From Neospora caninum Liverpool (Eukaryota > Apicomplexa > Conoidasida > Eucoccidiorida > Sarcocystidae): a stretch of 64,000 bases of DNA. Positions 51,927 to 64,000 of the stretch are shown here, piece by piece (positions within the stretch are counted from its first letter, which is position 1; every line of letters begins with the position of its first letter). The stretch is from positions 2,404,790 through 2,468,789 of the forward strand of contig NC_018390.1 in assembly GCF_000208865.1 (NCBI RefSeq), given 5' to 3'. The translations under genes and the position numbers were made by a program. A model generated the notes under the pieces. That model made no database searches. It saw only the letters and a program-made list of their open reading frames with translations, and was not told the DNA's origin.

Positions 51927-53643
51927 ACCCTCCTGAAGCTGCTTTGTCACCGGTTGAGGTGTTCCTGTGAGGCAAGAGATGCGCTACCTCGCTCAGGCGG
52001 AAAGAAGACGCTTGCTCGTGTCCCTAGCACTGAACGGATAGTTCCTGTGTAGGTGTTCTGTTCCAAGCTGGTGCATGTTTTCCATCAGATGTCCTGAGCC
52101 ACCAATCCGCAATGGTGTCGCAAACCTTCGCTACAAAGCCGGACACATGCTGTACAATCGACCTTTGTGGGGGGCACGCGCCTGTAAAAAAATCGCATTG
52201 ACCAGTGCAGCAGGAGAGACGGTACGGATTAAATTTGCTGGCTCGTGGACTTTAAACCACCTCGGCCGAGGAAGTTCAAGGTCGCGGCGAGGCTCACGGG
52301 CGAGCGCTCGAGTTCCACGACCCATCCGATTTCAGGTGGGCCAAACTCCTGTCGCAACCCGTTACCCCTGCTACGAAGCCAACCACCTCGAGGGCGCGCC
52401 GCCACGCACAGAGCATTCGAAAAGACTCGCTTCTCGATACCATTTCCCAGCTAAGGCCATCTCGAGGCGGGATCAAACCTGTGCACGGCCATGGAACGAG
52501 ATGCCAGACAAGGAAAGAGGGCTCGATCAAGTCTCGGCTGGAGAGGCCTGCATCGACACTAGAGAAGCATCTGGACAGTGTATGTGGGGTAGTTGGACGG
52601 CGAGACACGGGGCGTTCTTGACTGTCTCGGTTTTGCATTGTGTGGGTAGGGCATAAAACGCGGTTTCCAAGTAACGCCTCGTTGCTGTATTTTTTGAAAC
52701 TCTACTGTGCAGATTCTCAGGAGCCGTTTTTGTGGCCTGGAAAAAAGGCCGGGAAGCTCGGCCTTACCTCTTGGTTGTCTTGTCATCACCCCCGATTTGC
52801 GAGGCAGACAGCCTGCGCAGCGTGGCAGTCTCCTGGAGACAGGACACGCACCCACCGGAGTTGTCGCGCTGGGAAGTCATCTTTTTGTTTCGGCACTCTT
52901 TTTTCAAGATCTTCTGGTTGATTGGGTGTCTTTTCTGGCACTCAATAGTGACGCGGCGTTCGTTTTTCCTGAGCCGTTTTCATCTCAAAACGTCTTTTCC
53001 CGCGTGATGCCACGGCTACACTGAACGGTGGACACAAGCCTGTCTCTCGCGGGTTTTTGCGGAGAGACACAGCTTCTCTTTGTGTCCCTACAGTTTTTAC
53101 AGTTATGAATCAGAGGTTGCATTCCACATATAGATGCACAAGGTTTCACAGTTTACTATTCCGCTTCTCCGTCGGTCTCGAGGCAACTGCTCTTGCCCTG
53201 CTCTGCTGTGAATCAATTCTATTTGTCGCTGACACAGAAAGGTGCTTCCAGTTTCCTTTGCCTTTACCGCTGTACGTGCTTTCTGTGCTTCGAGTGTGGC
53301 GATTTCACTAGTTCAAAATATTCGCCGTCCTATGCGAGTTATGCGCCTGTGGTGAATACTCCCTTGTGGCTCTGCGGGTTTCTCTACGTGCCCATCGGCA
53401 CTGCGACGCGTAAAGCGGTATGTCCTGACTGGATCGGTTACACGCTTCCTTGTATCGGAGACCCGATGGTGCTCCTTGCCACAAGTGCTCTGGGATTCTG
53501 CCATGCCGTGTGCCTGGCACGCCGCTCCCCTCTGTACACCTGAATCTGTCTCTGCGCGGTCGAGACACTCCCCCACTTGGCCTGTTTGTTGGCGCTGCGG
53601 TTCGTAACGCACTCTAGTTTCGCTGTCAGTTCTGTTCCACACG
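51927..53643. promoter_or_regulatory. Divergent region upstream of the P5B ATPase
   Basis: It separates the minus-strand membrane-protein gene from the ATPase start codon at 53644. The left part must contain the missing 5' exon(s) of the former. AGAGACG occurs at 52215-52221, the same (A/T)GAGACG core noted elsewhere; one hit in 1.7 kb is not significant. A plus frame at 52075-52656 has no splice or domain support. The 300 bp before the ATG are pyrimidine-rich. Confidence 0.35.
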
Positions 53644-54577
53644 ATGGAGCAGCCCCCGACGAATCTTCCGTCCGCTCCACGTCCTTCCTCGCTGTTTCCC
53701 CAAGCTTGGTTGTCGCCCGTCTCGGAACTCTGTTCAGGCCAACAGGTTCCGTTACCCCTTGAGTCAGCGCTTTCTCTGCTGGGCATTGTCACGTCTGCTT
53801 TGTTTCTTTCTCTGCTTCTGTGGCGCTTCCGCAAATTGCGGCTCGAACGCCTGCCTGTCGAGGCGGACCTCTCCCCCTCTGTGACTGCCGAAAGGGACAG
53901 TCACTCTCGCCTGGCATCTGCAGCCGACGCGACCGCCGCCGCGGCGCAGGGTCGCAGCTGCGCCCGGGATTCCCCCAGCGGAGACAACGCGGGCGAATGC
54001 CAGCGGTCCACGGAAGAGAAAGCAGGGGGCGAGAGAGCGAGGGGGGACACAACACCATCATCCGACAGCTTCGATCCCTCCATTTCTCAGAGGGGCTACC
54101 GTCGAAGCCGGATCGGCTTGGCCCTCCACATCTTCCTCTACGCTTCCATCTTTTGTGCTCTCCTTCTGCTGCTAAGCCTGGTTGCTATAGAAACCTGCAT
54201 TTCAGTGGAAAAGAGTGATATGCTCTGGCGAGACAGAGCAGTGAGCTTCATTGTTGTATGGATATTTGTCTTCTCCGGGCTCTACGGTGAGAATGAATTG
54301 TAACAGCCGCGAAACTGCGATGGACCGGTGAAACCAATTGCACCGGACAGATGCGAAGGTGATCACAACATCTGCATCTCCACATGCATGTACAATCATA
54401 GGTGTCCGTCATTGTGCTCAACCACAATGTCTTCTTCGATGAAGGCCCCCACAGAGCAGTGGATATGGCGAATTCCGCTGGCGGTCCCTGCTGCGCAGTC
54501 CTCTCAGCAGCGACGATGGGACGACTGTGTGGTTGTACTAGGCTCATTCGCTACGAAAACGCCTTCTCCGTAAAATG

Positions 54578-54609
<32 letters not shown>

Positions 54610-57600
54610 TGAAAACATACTTACATGTGCTTGGGGGCCTGTACTCCTCTGGGCGTGTGGGCACCTTCACAAGTTGTGGTGAGGATTTGTCGCTGCCGAG
54701 GAACCTCAGGTCGCTATGACTGAGTCACGCGTACGTCCCAAGCATGATTTTAATTTCTTCCCTTCCTTCCGGAATAATCCAGCGAGTGACCACCTGTCTC
54801 GAGACGACGAAAACGTCCTCGTCCTAACGTAGCTCTCCCAAAGAACGCTGGGTGGGATACACTTCTTACGGAAGATCTGTCTGTACGCGAGCGCGAGAGA
54901 GCCTGTGGCGTCAGCGACCTCCTCGGTTCTTCTCTGGGTCTCAGCCGTGTGGTCGCCTCTGACAGCGTCGAGCTGATCACCGTCGTGACGGACCGCTTCC
55001 GCATGCGTTCTTTCTTCCAGGTCTGCAGGTCTTTCACACCTACCTGCCGTGGTTCTTCCGGCTGCGCTGCCCTCTGTCGGAGGCGACTTCCGTGTGCTTT
55101 GCGCGCGAGCCGAGTCCCCTGACTCACAGAGATTCCACCACAGCGCCAAGCGATGCTGCGTCTTCGCTGTGGCTGCCAAAGAAGAGTGCCGGAAACTGTA
55201 GAGACGAGGACACGACAGCTGGTCTTGACGAGGTAGAGACGGAAGAGGATGAAGACGAAAAGGAGGTTTTGAATGCGGAAGCCCCAGATTCCATCTCTCG
55301 GCTCGTCGCCCGGTAAGTCGTGGGACCACCACTGAGCTAGCTGCAGCGTATGTCAAACAGAAGCTAGAATGAATCCACTGGGGAAATGCACTCGTTTTGC
55401 ACGCAGCAAGACGGAAGTCGGAGAAAGTTGACGTCCTCTGCACCGACTCTGCTGGACCCACAGAGAGCGCCGATGTATGGATTTCTTTGTCGTCGAGTGC
55501 GGGATATCGTGTGAGCGAGTCACGGTAACTCTGCCGTGGGGATGTAACCCGGTCCAACAAAGTTTTAGATGCTGACCAGTTTGTGGGCACGATGGCCTTG
55601 AACTGACATTTTGTGAGCGCATGGGAATGTACGACAGAATCGAATATACGGCTCAATTCAAAAGTCCACACCTTCAGTCCTCCCGCGTGTTTGCACGCCG
55701 TGATCGTCTTAGGACCGGCCTCAGCTCCAGCGTTCCCAGTGTTTGCTCCGTGCGCCTCTGACCCCTGCAGAGCTCGCCAGGAGATCTTCGCGTCTGCGCT
55801 TTCCCTGTTCTTTGGCATCACTCGGGTGAATACGTCAAAAGAGGGGAAAGACGCGCAGCCATTTCAGGAGGCGGTCAATTCGTCTTGGCTGTCATTGGTA
55901 CCAGTTGAACGAGTTAAAGTGATGACGGGGTCTGTTCCCTCTGGCTCGATGCCGTCGGAAGCCAACTTGTCGAAAGACTGGAAAGAGTCAGATCCGTGTC
56001 CAGTCGGCATTGACCAGGAATGCTGCCGTGTGGTATGCTGGCAAGGCCGACGGCATGTCTATTGCCCAGACGCAGGGCGGTTCGTCCTCTCCAAGAGTGA
56101 GCTTCCAAAGGTGAGGAGCACCACCGGACAGGAATACCGTTCCGAGTTTGCCCGCAAACGCAGTTGGCTGTAGACGCCTCCGGTGTGAACGGGGACGGAG
56201 AGGCGCGTGACATTTCGGAGACGTGTTTACTGAAGATCGTGAGAAACACCGCGGTCACAAGCTACAGTAGGCCCAGCTCGCCGGAAGTGCTGAGAAGCTG
56301 CCAAGATCTACTCGTTCACGCGTAGTCTTCGCTGCGCAGGCTCCAGCAGGAGGAAGCTCCCCTCTATAGCATGCGTCACTATGTGGGGTACAGCCTTCCA
56401 AGTGGTGTCGTCCAGGGGCAACGACAGCTGACTTGCATGCAGGCTTCGTGGTGATACGGGGCGTTCGCCGCCCGCTCCTTGGCTTACTGCAGGCAGAACG
56501 GACTCGGCAAGCGGTAATCGAGGTGATCAACCGAGGAGGCATTTCGCCTACGGAAGCCATCAGACGACTACGCCAGTTTGGCGTGAATGCGGTTCCGGTA
56601 ACGCTGCCGACCCTGGCGGAGGCTTTGAAAGGGTGAGTCGTCTGCGCTGCGAGACGGTGTTCTGGACTTGGCGTTTGGTCTGCTATCCCTGCTCGCTCTC
56701 CTCTCTGCATGTCTGGGGAACTGTGGGAGGATGCACGTGTGCGGCCTGGCGTGTTGCCCCATGTCCCACTTTGCTTTCATGATCGAGTGGTTTTTTGTGG
56801 AGTCTCGCTGGCGTGGCTAACTCGCTGGACGCCTGCGCAGGAGTCTGTGCTCCACATCCCATGCGAATGTACAGCTCCTGGAAGCACCGGTGCTGAGGTT
56901 GCCGCCGTCGTGGGTTCTCTGTGCGGCGTGTTCTTCAGGGAGCTTTCGGACGTCATGTTTCTTTTCCAGTTTCTTCTGGTGTGCAATTCGTTCTACTGGC
57001 GCTCGTACCTGGCGTCCTCGATCTGGGCGCTGCTGGCGGTTTACGGCATTCTCGCGAGGGTGTGGTTTGCTCGCAAGAGCCAAATCAAGGTCCGGCGTCT
57101 GGCTGAGCAAGGCGACGCGACGCTCGTTCCTGTCCTCCGGCAAGGCTGCTGCGAGAGAGGCACATTCGAGGATCCCCTACGGATTCCTGCTAAAGAACTC
57201 GTTCCAGGTACGCGGCCTGGCGAGGGGCCAGTGAGGCCTGCTGACGCGTTGCAGCCAGAAGGTTCGTCGACGGGTTCGCAACTGGTTTTTAGAACGGAGG
57301 CGAACCTAGGGCAGTGAAGCTCTGAGTCTCTCGTCAGCACAGTAGAACAGGACGTCTTCGGGCACCGCTGCTTGCGTGTGTGGTGTCGTATCTGAGTCGT
57401 GTCGTGCGTATTTTGGGGTGTTCTCCGCGGCCGGTGCTGCTCAGGTGATTTGGTCCTCCTGACTCCGGGCACGTGCGTTCCGGCGGATCTGGTTCTCCTC
57501 GACGGTAGCGCCGTGGTGGACGAGAGTGAGCTGACTGGCGAAACAAAACCCATTCAGAAACTTCCATGGCTGTCGCGTCGGCCGACAAAGACGCAGCGAG

Positions 57601-60600
57601 CAGGGCGCCAAGAGGAGTGCAAGGAGAGGGATTGCTCGTCTGCGGACAACAAGGACGTCCCCTTCTCCGTCGATAGGCCGAATATGAGGAAGTCGATTCT
57701 TTTCGCTGGTGAGGGCTCGATCGCGAGTACTGCCGCCATCGTACCGCATGCGTGGGGCTGATTGGGGTCACCAGCCGGTGTCCCCCACTCGGGAGATAGG
57801 CGACCGGGTTCGAACACGGCATGGAACATTTCCGACGAAGGCCGGCTGCGTGTCCATGTGATTCGATGCAAACGTCAGGCACGCACGTGATTTCCTCTGC
57901 GGGCTCGAAGCCGTCGACATGCCTGCGCTCTGGTCGCATCGTTCCCGACTCGCCCCTGGACTCAGTGCCCGTCGGCGTCTCCGCGCCTGCGCAGGACGGC
58001 ACTCTACCGTCTCTCCTTTCTCCCGACACGTCGCCAGCCTGCTTGGCAGTGGTGGCGAGGACGGGCAGCAGCACGGCCCGGGGGTCACTTTTGCGGCGGA
58101 CGCTGTCGTCTTCCCTCTTCCTTTTCAAGTACGACGCCCAGCTGCCGGCGGTCTTCCTCATCATGCTCTGCTACGCCGCGGTTGTAATCGGCATCCTTTG
58201 CAAGTTTTCGCCGAATGCGACCGGCGTCGCCGGATGGTTCTACGCCATGGGCACGTTATCGCAACTGCTCCCGGTGAGAGGCAGACCAAACGTTGCGAGT
58301 TTCGATCGTCTTGAAGGCGGGAAGCCATGCGGGCCGTTCTGCGCTTAGAGCGGGGTCCATGGGCTTTAAGCATCATACGCGCGCAAGAGGCAGCACATTC
58401 CGGACGCTACGGCACGCTTCGCTGATCCCTCTCGGATTCACCTAATCCGGCGTTGACGAAATCTCGTCTGGTGGCACTGGCAAACAGGCACCCGCGCGTC
58501 TTCGCGTAAAGCCTCCTCGTTTCACCCCCAAAGTTTGACCGACGTGTCCCATCGACGCCGAGCAACTCGTGTGTGGCCAGGCAGACGTCTGTCGCCAGCG
58601 ATGGCGCGCCTGCATGCACGCTCTGTAAGGTTGTCGCGTTGGAATGCGCAGGTGTGGACTCCCGTCTTGATTGCGCGGGCGCAGGCTGCCTCCGCGCAGC
58701 GCCTTCAGCAGACAAAGAAGATCCTGACACTCGCGCCTCAACGCGTGGCGGTGTGCGGCAAAGTCCGCGTTGTCTGCTTCGACAAAACAGGCACCTTAAC
58801 GCAGCACGGCATGCAGTTTGCTGGTAAGGCGGTTTCGAGGATACCCCTTGGGTTTTCCGGCAGCACGAGCTCCGAGGCGTGTCACGAGCCGGCAGGAACT
58901 CCTCATCGGCACCAGTCGCAGCGTTTGTCGGTAGGATTCAAGGCCATGTCAGGTGCAAATGTCCCTCCAAAACACGGCTGGCGATTTGCCATAGTCATAA
59001 CCATCATCTGCAGTCTCGATTGAAGGAGGAGGTAGAGGAGGAAGCGAACGCGTTTTCACTTTTATTGGCTGTCGCCAGACGTTCAGCAGCTTACCGGCGG
59101 GGTCGTTGCTTGTTCCCGTTTTTACCAATGTAGGGAAAAATCGATGTCTGCTCACCTGCCTTGTCAATCCCCTGATCCGATTTACAGGTGTCCTTGCCAC
59201 CATCCGGTCTTCGCCACAGTCGTGTCCCCAGCTGCTGGGCCTCCAAACAGACCCCGGGAGAGGTTCCGGACCAGCGGAGTCGGCGGGCGCCGTGCACGGT
59301 GCACAGGCGTCTGTAGTTTCCTTCGAGAAGAGTGTGCGACCAGTCACTGCAGCATGGAACTGGAGCGTCGATTCCATGGCCGTTTCCGAAGACGCGGGTA
59401 AAACAACCCGAGCGCCTTCCCTCTCCCTGCGCGCCCCGCAGTGCCTGGGCGACGATCGAGGTAGGGGCCATTTGTGAACGACATCTCTGCGAGCTGTTCC
59501 ATAAAGACGGAGCGGCAATCGCGCTTGTTCGAGAGGGGTGTTTTCTCTTGTGCTCATGTCACCCCATTGTAACTTTCAATCTGAGTCGCGTTCTCAAAAT
59601 GTGCCGGCAGTGAGCAATCTGCTGAAAGCTCAAAGGTTCCAATTGCCCCCGCGCGAGCACGGAATGGCTGGCACGAACAATGAGCAGATCAGAACGCGGC
59701 ATACTCATGCCGCAGCCCGTCAAAACTTCAGTTGCGTGCACACGCGTTGGTGTCTACGTGGTGATCCTCAGACGTGGAAAACGATCGGCCAAACGACACG
59801 CAAACACTGGAGGAAGAGATGGCTGTCTCCTCGGAGCTAGACCAGAACCTCTTCTTGATCGGCATCTCCACGTGCCACGGGTTGACGTTGAGCGCGCCTG
59901 GCTTCTTGCTGCATCCGGCCGAGCTGCTCAAGCAGTTCGATGCGGAGAGCAAACTACCGGGCCATTTTGGTAGCGGAAAGCCTCGTGGGTCGTCCAGGTT
60001 AGCCGAACGAAAGGACGAAACCTCGGAGAGCGGCGGCCTTTCCGTCCATCTGAAAGACGCCCAAGCGAATGATGACGAACGCGACGAGACTGACGAGGCG
60101 GACGTGTTTTTGGGCTCCGACCTCGAAAAAAGGTGAGGCAACTGAGTCCTATTGACACTTTATGGGAAGGTGGGAAGCAGTGCTAGCAGGGTACGTCTCC
60201 GACTCGTTCTGGTTACCCTAACGCTGTCTGCTGTCAGCGACGGCCCGTCCGACTCAACACGAATGCTGAAGCGCGCCAGCCGCTGGCTCTCCTCTCATAA
60301 ACGCAGTGAAGGTTCCACCAGGTGTCTGACGCGATTCCTGGACTCCTCATTCACTTCCTGCCGACTGGGTGACATGCTGCTGGCCTCAGGATGGTGCATG
60401 CCACTGGGTGGCGCCTTCTTCAGATGGCGCATGGAGAGGCGCAGGAAACATCCGAATATGGGGAGCAGGACAGGCCTTGCCGATGGATGGTTCCCCCTCA
60501 GTTCGAAGAGCGCGTCATGGCTCGACGAGACTCGTGGAAGCGTCTCTCCGCTGCTGGCCGGCAGGACAGTTCGTGCCACGGCGAACAGTCGGGAGACAAG

Positions 60601-63283
60601 GTGGCCGACAAACTCTTTCTTGAATCAGGTAGGAACAAGGACGCTGTGCTGCGCTTCGACACAGGAAGGGGGTCCGCATGCGACGGGAGGCTCCGTGACA
60701 TTTATGGGGACGACCCGGGGGCGATCGAGTCGGCCAGGAAAAGAGGAGACAGGAGACACAAAACGCGGTTCTTCCTCATTTGTCAACATTCGGTGTTCGG
60801 TTTCTCGCTTTCGGCTCGGCCAAAACGAAGGGTGGGACGGCTGCGTTGGGGCATACGAAACCTCAGGGACAGGATACGAGGTTCCTGCGGAGTCGAGTTC
60901 CTGAAAACGGCGGGTGTTTCCGTTCCCCCTTCTTTTTGCCCGCCCTCGCTTCGAAGATGTCAGTGTCACACGTGCCCCTGACGCCTACTGTGTCTGTACA
61001 TATATTTTCAGGTGCTGTGGAAGTTCTACGCATCTTTCCTTTCGATTACTCATTGCAACGCATGAGCGTCATAGTTAGACGCGGGAGGCGTGCACGTGGT
61101 CTTGACTTGAATGGGAGTTTGCCCGACAGTTCACCAGGAGACGAGGAAGCGGTGGTCTTCTGTAAAGGAAGCTACGAATCGGTTGGTCCGCTCTGTACCT
61201 CTGGACTGCCTGCTGACTTCACCGCACGCTGCAACGCCCTCGCGCTACAAGGCTTCTATGTCCTGGCTCTCGCGTACAAGCAGGTATCGGCGGCCAACCC
61301 TGAATGCTTGGTTCAGGACAGCCCCCGGCATGAGGCAGTCGAGCGCCACCAACACGCGAAGCCGGCAAGGTATCGGTCGCGACACAAATCCAGACGTGGG
61401 CTCCGACAGCCCCCGGCTACGATGCAGCCAGAGCACAGCTGCGCCTCAGAACCAAATGCGACGGGGACAGCTCCTGACGGGTCAGACGCTCCGGCCTATC
61501 CTCCGGGATCTTGCATCGCTTCCGGTGTCGCTCTTGGGCGTCAGAATGACGGCTCAAGGTCGCCTAATGTGCCTAACGTTTCCCGGGAGTCGGTCGAAAG
61601 CGGGCTCCACTTTCTAGGTTTGATTCTGTTCCGCAATGAGCTGAAAGCCGACGCTGCAGAGGCAGTTCGGCAGCTGAAGCAAGGTCGCGTGAGACCCGTC
61701 ATGATCACAGGCGACAGTGTCCTAACAGCCTCCTGTGTGGCGAGGCTCTGTGGCATGACTGCTGGACAGTTTCCCTTAGACTGTGCATCCGTTTTCGCCG
61801 GGAGCAGCTGTAGAATGCGGTCGCAGGGGACCTACGCGCTAGACGCTGACTCGGGAGAACAGCCACCAGCGGAGCCACTCACTGGCACTGCAGCGCGCGC
61901 GGAACCTGCGCCGTGTTCAGCAGCAGTCCCAGAGTCGTCCGTCCGAGACACATCGTCTCACAGCTCACCAACGCTGCTAGTGGCGGAATTTAAGAACCCG
62001 GAGGATCCCCAGTCTGGACTAATCTGGCGCGATGCGGAGACTCCCGATCGCGTCTTTGGCGAAGCCGATGTTTTTCAGGGCCTACCAACGGTACGATGGG
62101 ACTGGAAGCTGCGTGGGCAAGGCAGTGTCGCCACAGGCGAAACGGACAAGCGTCGTATGCTCTGCTAACACAATAGAACTTGGATACCAGCAGTCCAAGT
62201 CGTAGTATATACTCCCCAGAAAAAGGTCGTAAACGGGCAAATGGTGGTAACCTCTTTTCCTTGCCGGTCTCTCTGTGCACGACGGTAGACGCTTGGCTTC
62301 TCCGGTAGGGTCGTGCGTAGGCTTCCCCTGAGTCAAGCGGGGGCGATCGAGGTGCTTTTTACTCGTGCATGGGTATTGTTCGCCTGCGCAGCCTGCGGCA
62401 TCGTACAGCGCGATATAAGGATCGAGTGTCCGGTTTCCGTTTCTTCCGTGGAAACGTTTCTGTCCAAGCTCACACGCTTTGTGGCCGCGTCATGTTTCTG
62501 CCGTTGTCAGGCCGGCGGCATGTGCGATCTAGCCGTGACGGAAAAGGTCATCGAGTATCTTGCATCTACACCAGTCAGTGCACCCAGTGTATACGAGCGG
62601 GCTCCGTACGCTTCACACATCCACCGCGAGGACACTGGGTTCCCGTACGGCTCTTCCCGTCGTAGTTGCCTGTTTGCCCCCTCATATTGCACGAGTGATG
62701 GGGCCGACATTGACGCGGAAGAGCGAGCCTCTCTCTTGGAATCAGGACACGCCGACGGCTCACTGAAGCATCCCAGGAGCTACTCATCTGGTGGTGGAAT
62801 CGTTCCACCGGAACATCGCCGACCCTGGGCGTACCGGCTCTTAGCTGCCCTGGGGTTTGGTGCCCGACGACGACGCTCCGGCGACCTGAAGGAGAATGGA
62901 GTTTCTGCATTAAGCAGGGGTGAGGGCGGGGACCAGGTATCTCTGCTCGATGCCCTTCTCATGCGAATCAGGATTTTCGCGCGCATGTCACCGCAGGTAA
63001 GTGCCGTGGCCTTCTCCTAAGGAAAGCTCCGTTCCCCCGAAAGTGTGACAACGCAAGGTCGAGCGGGTCTCTGCCTGGTATGTACACCCCGGGCAGTTTC
63101 TTTGCAGGTCTGCCCGAGGCTCGTCCACCCCTGTGTTTGCTGCGTGTTTTGCTTCGTACGCAGGGTAAGAGACGAATCGTGCTCGCGTTCATGCGGCGCG
63201 GCTTCGTCACCTGCATGTGTGGCGATGGAGGGAACGACTGCGCGGCCCTTCGTGCCGCTCACGCAGGTCTTGCCTTCTCAACG
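53644..63283 (+). CDS. P5B-type transport ATPase (ATP13A2-like), 3' end beyond window
   Basis: Exons: 53644-54286, 55021-55312, 55771-56096, 56443-56632, 56939-57207, 57445-57708, 57879-58273, 58652-58823, 59772-60132, 60390-60628, 61012-62090, 62511-62996, 63164-63283; 1612 codons, all in phase. N-terminal hydrophobic segments lie at about 40-60, 156-183 and 198-214. Then follow LQVFHTYLPWFFRLR, the first transmembrane pair (FLFQFLLVCNSFYW), actuator motif ESELTGETKP (about 600), phosphorylation motif CFDKTGTLT (Asp about 837), HATGWRL, LQRMSVIV, CKGSYE (about 1102), VMITGDS, FARMSP and MCGDGGNDCAALRAAHAG (about 1592). The LQRMSV, ATGW and MCGDG-ND-C-AL patterns favour P5B over P5A. P5B pumps sit in endo-lysosomal or plasma membranes; animal ATP13A2 exports polyamines from lysosomes. 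The motif normally PPALP is PVWTP. The remaining membrane domain lies past the edge. Confidence 0.92.
54582..54609. repeat. (TA)n microsatellite
   Basis: A perfect alternating A/T run of about 28 bp lies in the first intron of the P5B ATPase gene (54287-55020). Confidence 0.92.
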
Positions 63284-64000
63284 GTACGCTTCGCTTGTGC
63301 ATTTTGCATGCGCGTCTGCAGTGGCGTCAAGCACGGCAGGCCGCAGACGCGTCAAACACAAGGCAGACCTCAAAAATATAGTTGTCAGCGCCACGGAATT
63401 ACACAGTGTGCCATTGTCCATTTGCAGGAAGCTCGCGTTGCCTCTTGTTCATGGGCCTGCAAAGGCTAGATTTGTGGTGCGCACGCCAGGTCTGTGATAG
63501 CCGACCGCATCTCTGTATGTACACGCCAGAGGGGTAGGGGACGCCCTCGGTGGAGATTTCCCAATCTGGTGCGACGCGGTCTACCCCACAAGAGTATTTA
63601 GTATTCCGTGTCGTTTTTTTGACCGTCCACGGCTTTTGCGCAAGTTGACACATTTGCCAGTTCTGCCAGATTTTTTGTGAGACAGTTCGTTACCTAAGCC
63701 TCGACAGGTTCTCTTGCGTGGCCTTTTGGCCAGATCGCCCTCAGTCTGCAAGCATCGTATGAGGCGTTCTTTGTCGGGGTGTTTCTGTAGCGGTCTGCAT
63801 CCGTGCTTGCTCCGTTCACTGCCTCGTCGCTGCAACCGACAGCTGCGGCCGACCTTCTCAAGTACGTTTGTCTGAGCAGTTAATGGAATTCAAAGTTTCG
63901 CTGTCCTATGCTACTCCAACGGCTTCCGCAGCACTACTCTTGAGCCTGGGAAGCTCCATATACGCGAATGCTGCTTTATATCCATCTGTTTCTCTACCTG
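63284..64000 (+). other. Partial intron of the P5B ATPase gene
   Basis: A GTACGC donor follows codon 1612. No downstream stretch before the window end encodes the expected next block of a P5B pump (an EASVAAPF-like motif after the hinge). So the next exon lies past 64000 or is too divergent to see. Confidence 0.55.

Noticed and set aside
52075..52656. Plus-strand frame of 193 codons upstream of the ATPase
   Set aside because: No recognisable domain, no splice continuity, and it lies in the region expected to hold promoters and the 5' exon of the opposite gene.
56097..56110. Later donor (AAG|GTGAGG) for ATPase exon 3
   Set aside because: It leaves phase 0, which cannot join the next exon. 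The donor at 56097 (GTGAGC) gives the right phase and a continuous conserved region.
57805..57822. B-box-like GGTTCGAAC, possible tRNA
   Set aside because: The T-arm stem does not pair and no acceptor stem or A-box is found nearby; it lies in an intron of the ATPase gene.
60152..60904. Plus-strand frame of 250 codons in the ATPase
   Set aside because: It overlaps exon 10 in a different frame. The frame with MVHATGWRLL has correct splice phases and matches the P5B pattern, so this one is a shadow.

Overview
The window looks like nuclear DNA of a cyst-forming coccidian apicomplexan (Toxoplasma/Neospora/Besnoitia-like). The reasons are GC near 50 %, genes cut by many 250-900 bp GT-AG introns, very long serine/proline/alanine-rich exons, large multi-domain proteins with low-complexity inserts, and kinase motifs typical of Coccidia. 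This is inference from gene style; no species marker was used. There is no bacterial-type operon, CRISPR array, rRNA or transposon. I found gene models by reading open frames, looking for splice sites, and requiring the intron phase to match at every junction.

Layout, left to right: (1) 7-2998, minus, 3' part missing: a protein with a signal-anchor-like N-terminus, not recognised with confidence. (2) 5034-10399, plus: a complete six-exon CWF19L1-type splicing/debranching cofactor carrying an unexpected RRM domain. (3) 11874-19800, minus: a 13-exon coiled-coil protein of about 770 residues. (4) 20259-31027, plus: an 11-exon armadillo-type helical-repeat protein of about 1890 residues, whose start codon lies only about 460 bp from that of gene 3. 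(5) 33297-44324, minus: a giant Ser/Pro-rich plus Ala-rich protein ending in a divergent protein kinase domain; a second long open frame (44431-46644) is probably its 5' coding exon. (6) 48691-51926, minus: a membrane protein with a Pro/Ser/Gln-rich tail, 5' end unresolved. (7) 53644-63283, plus, running off the right edge: a P5B-type (ATP13A2-like) transport ATPase with 13 exons in view.

Gene orientation gives divergent promoter regions at 2999-5033, 19801-20258 and about 51927-53643, and convergent 3' regions at 10400-11873 and 31028-33296. The genes are unrelated housekeeping or lineage-specific loci, not a pathway cluster. The most unusual points are the RRM inside the CWF19L1 homologue, the altered transmembrane-4 signature (PVWTP instead of PPALP) of the P5B ATPase, and the DFG-to-DLA kinase fused to a very long disordered region.
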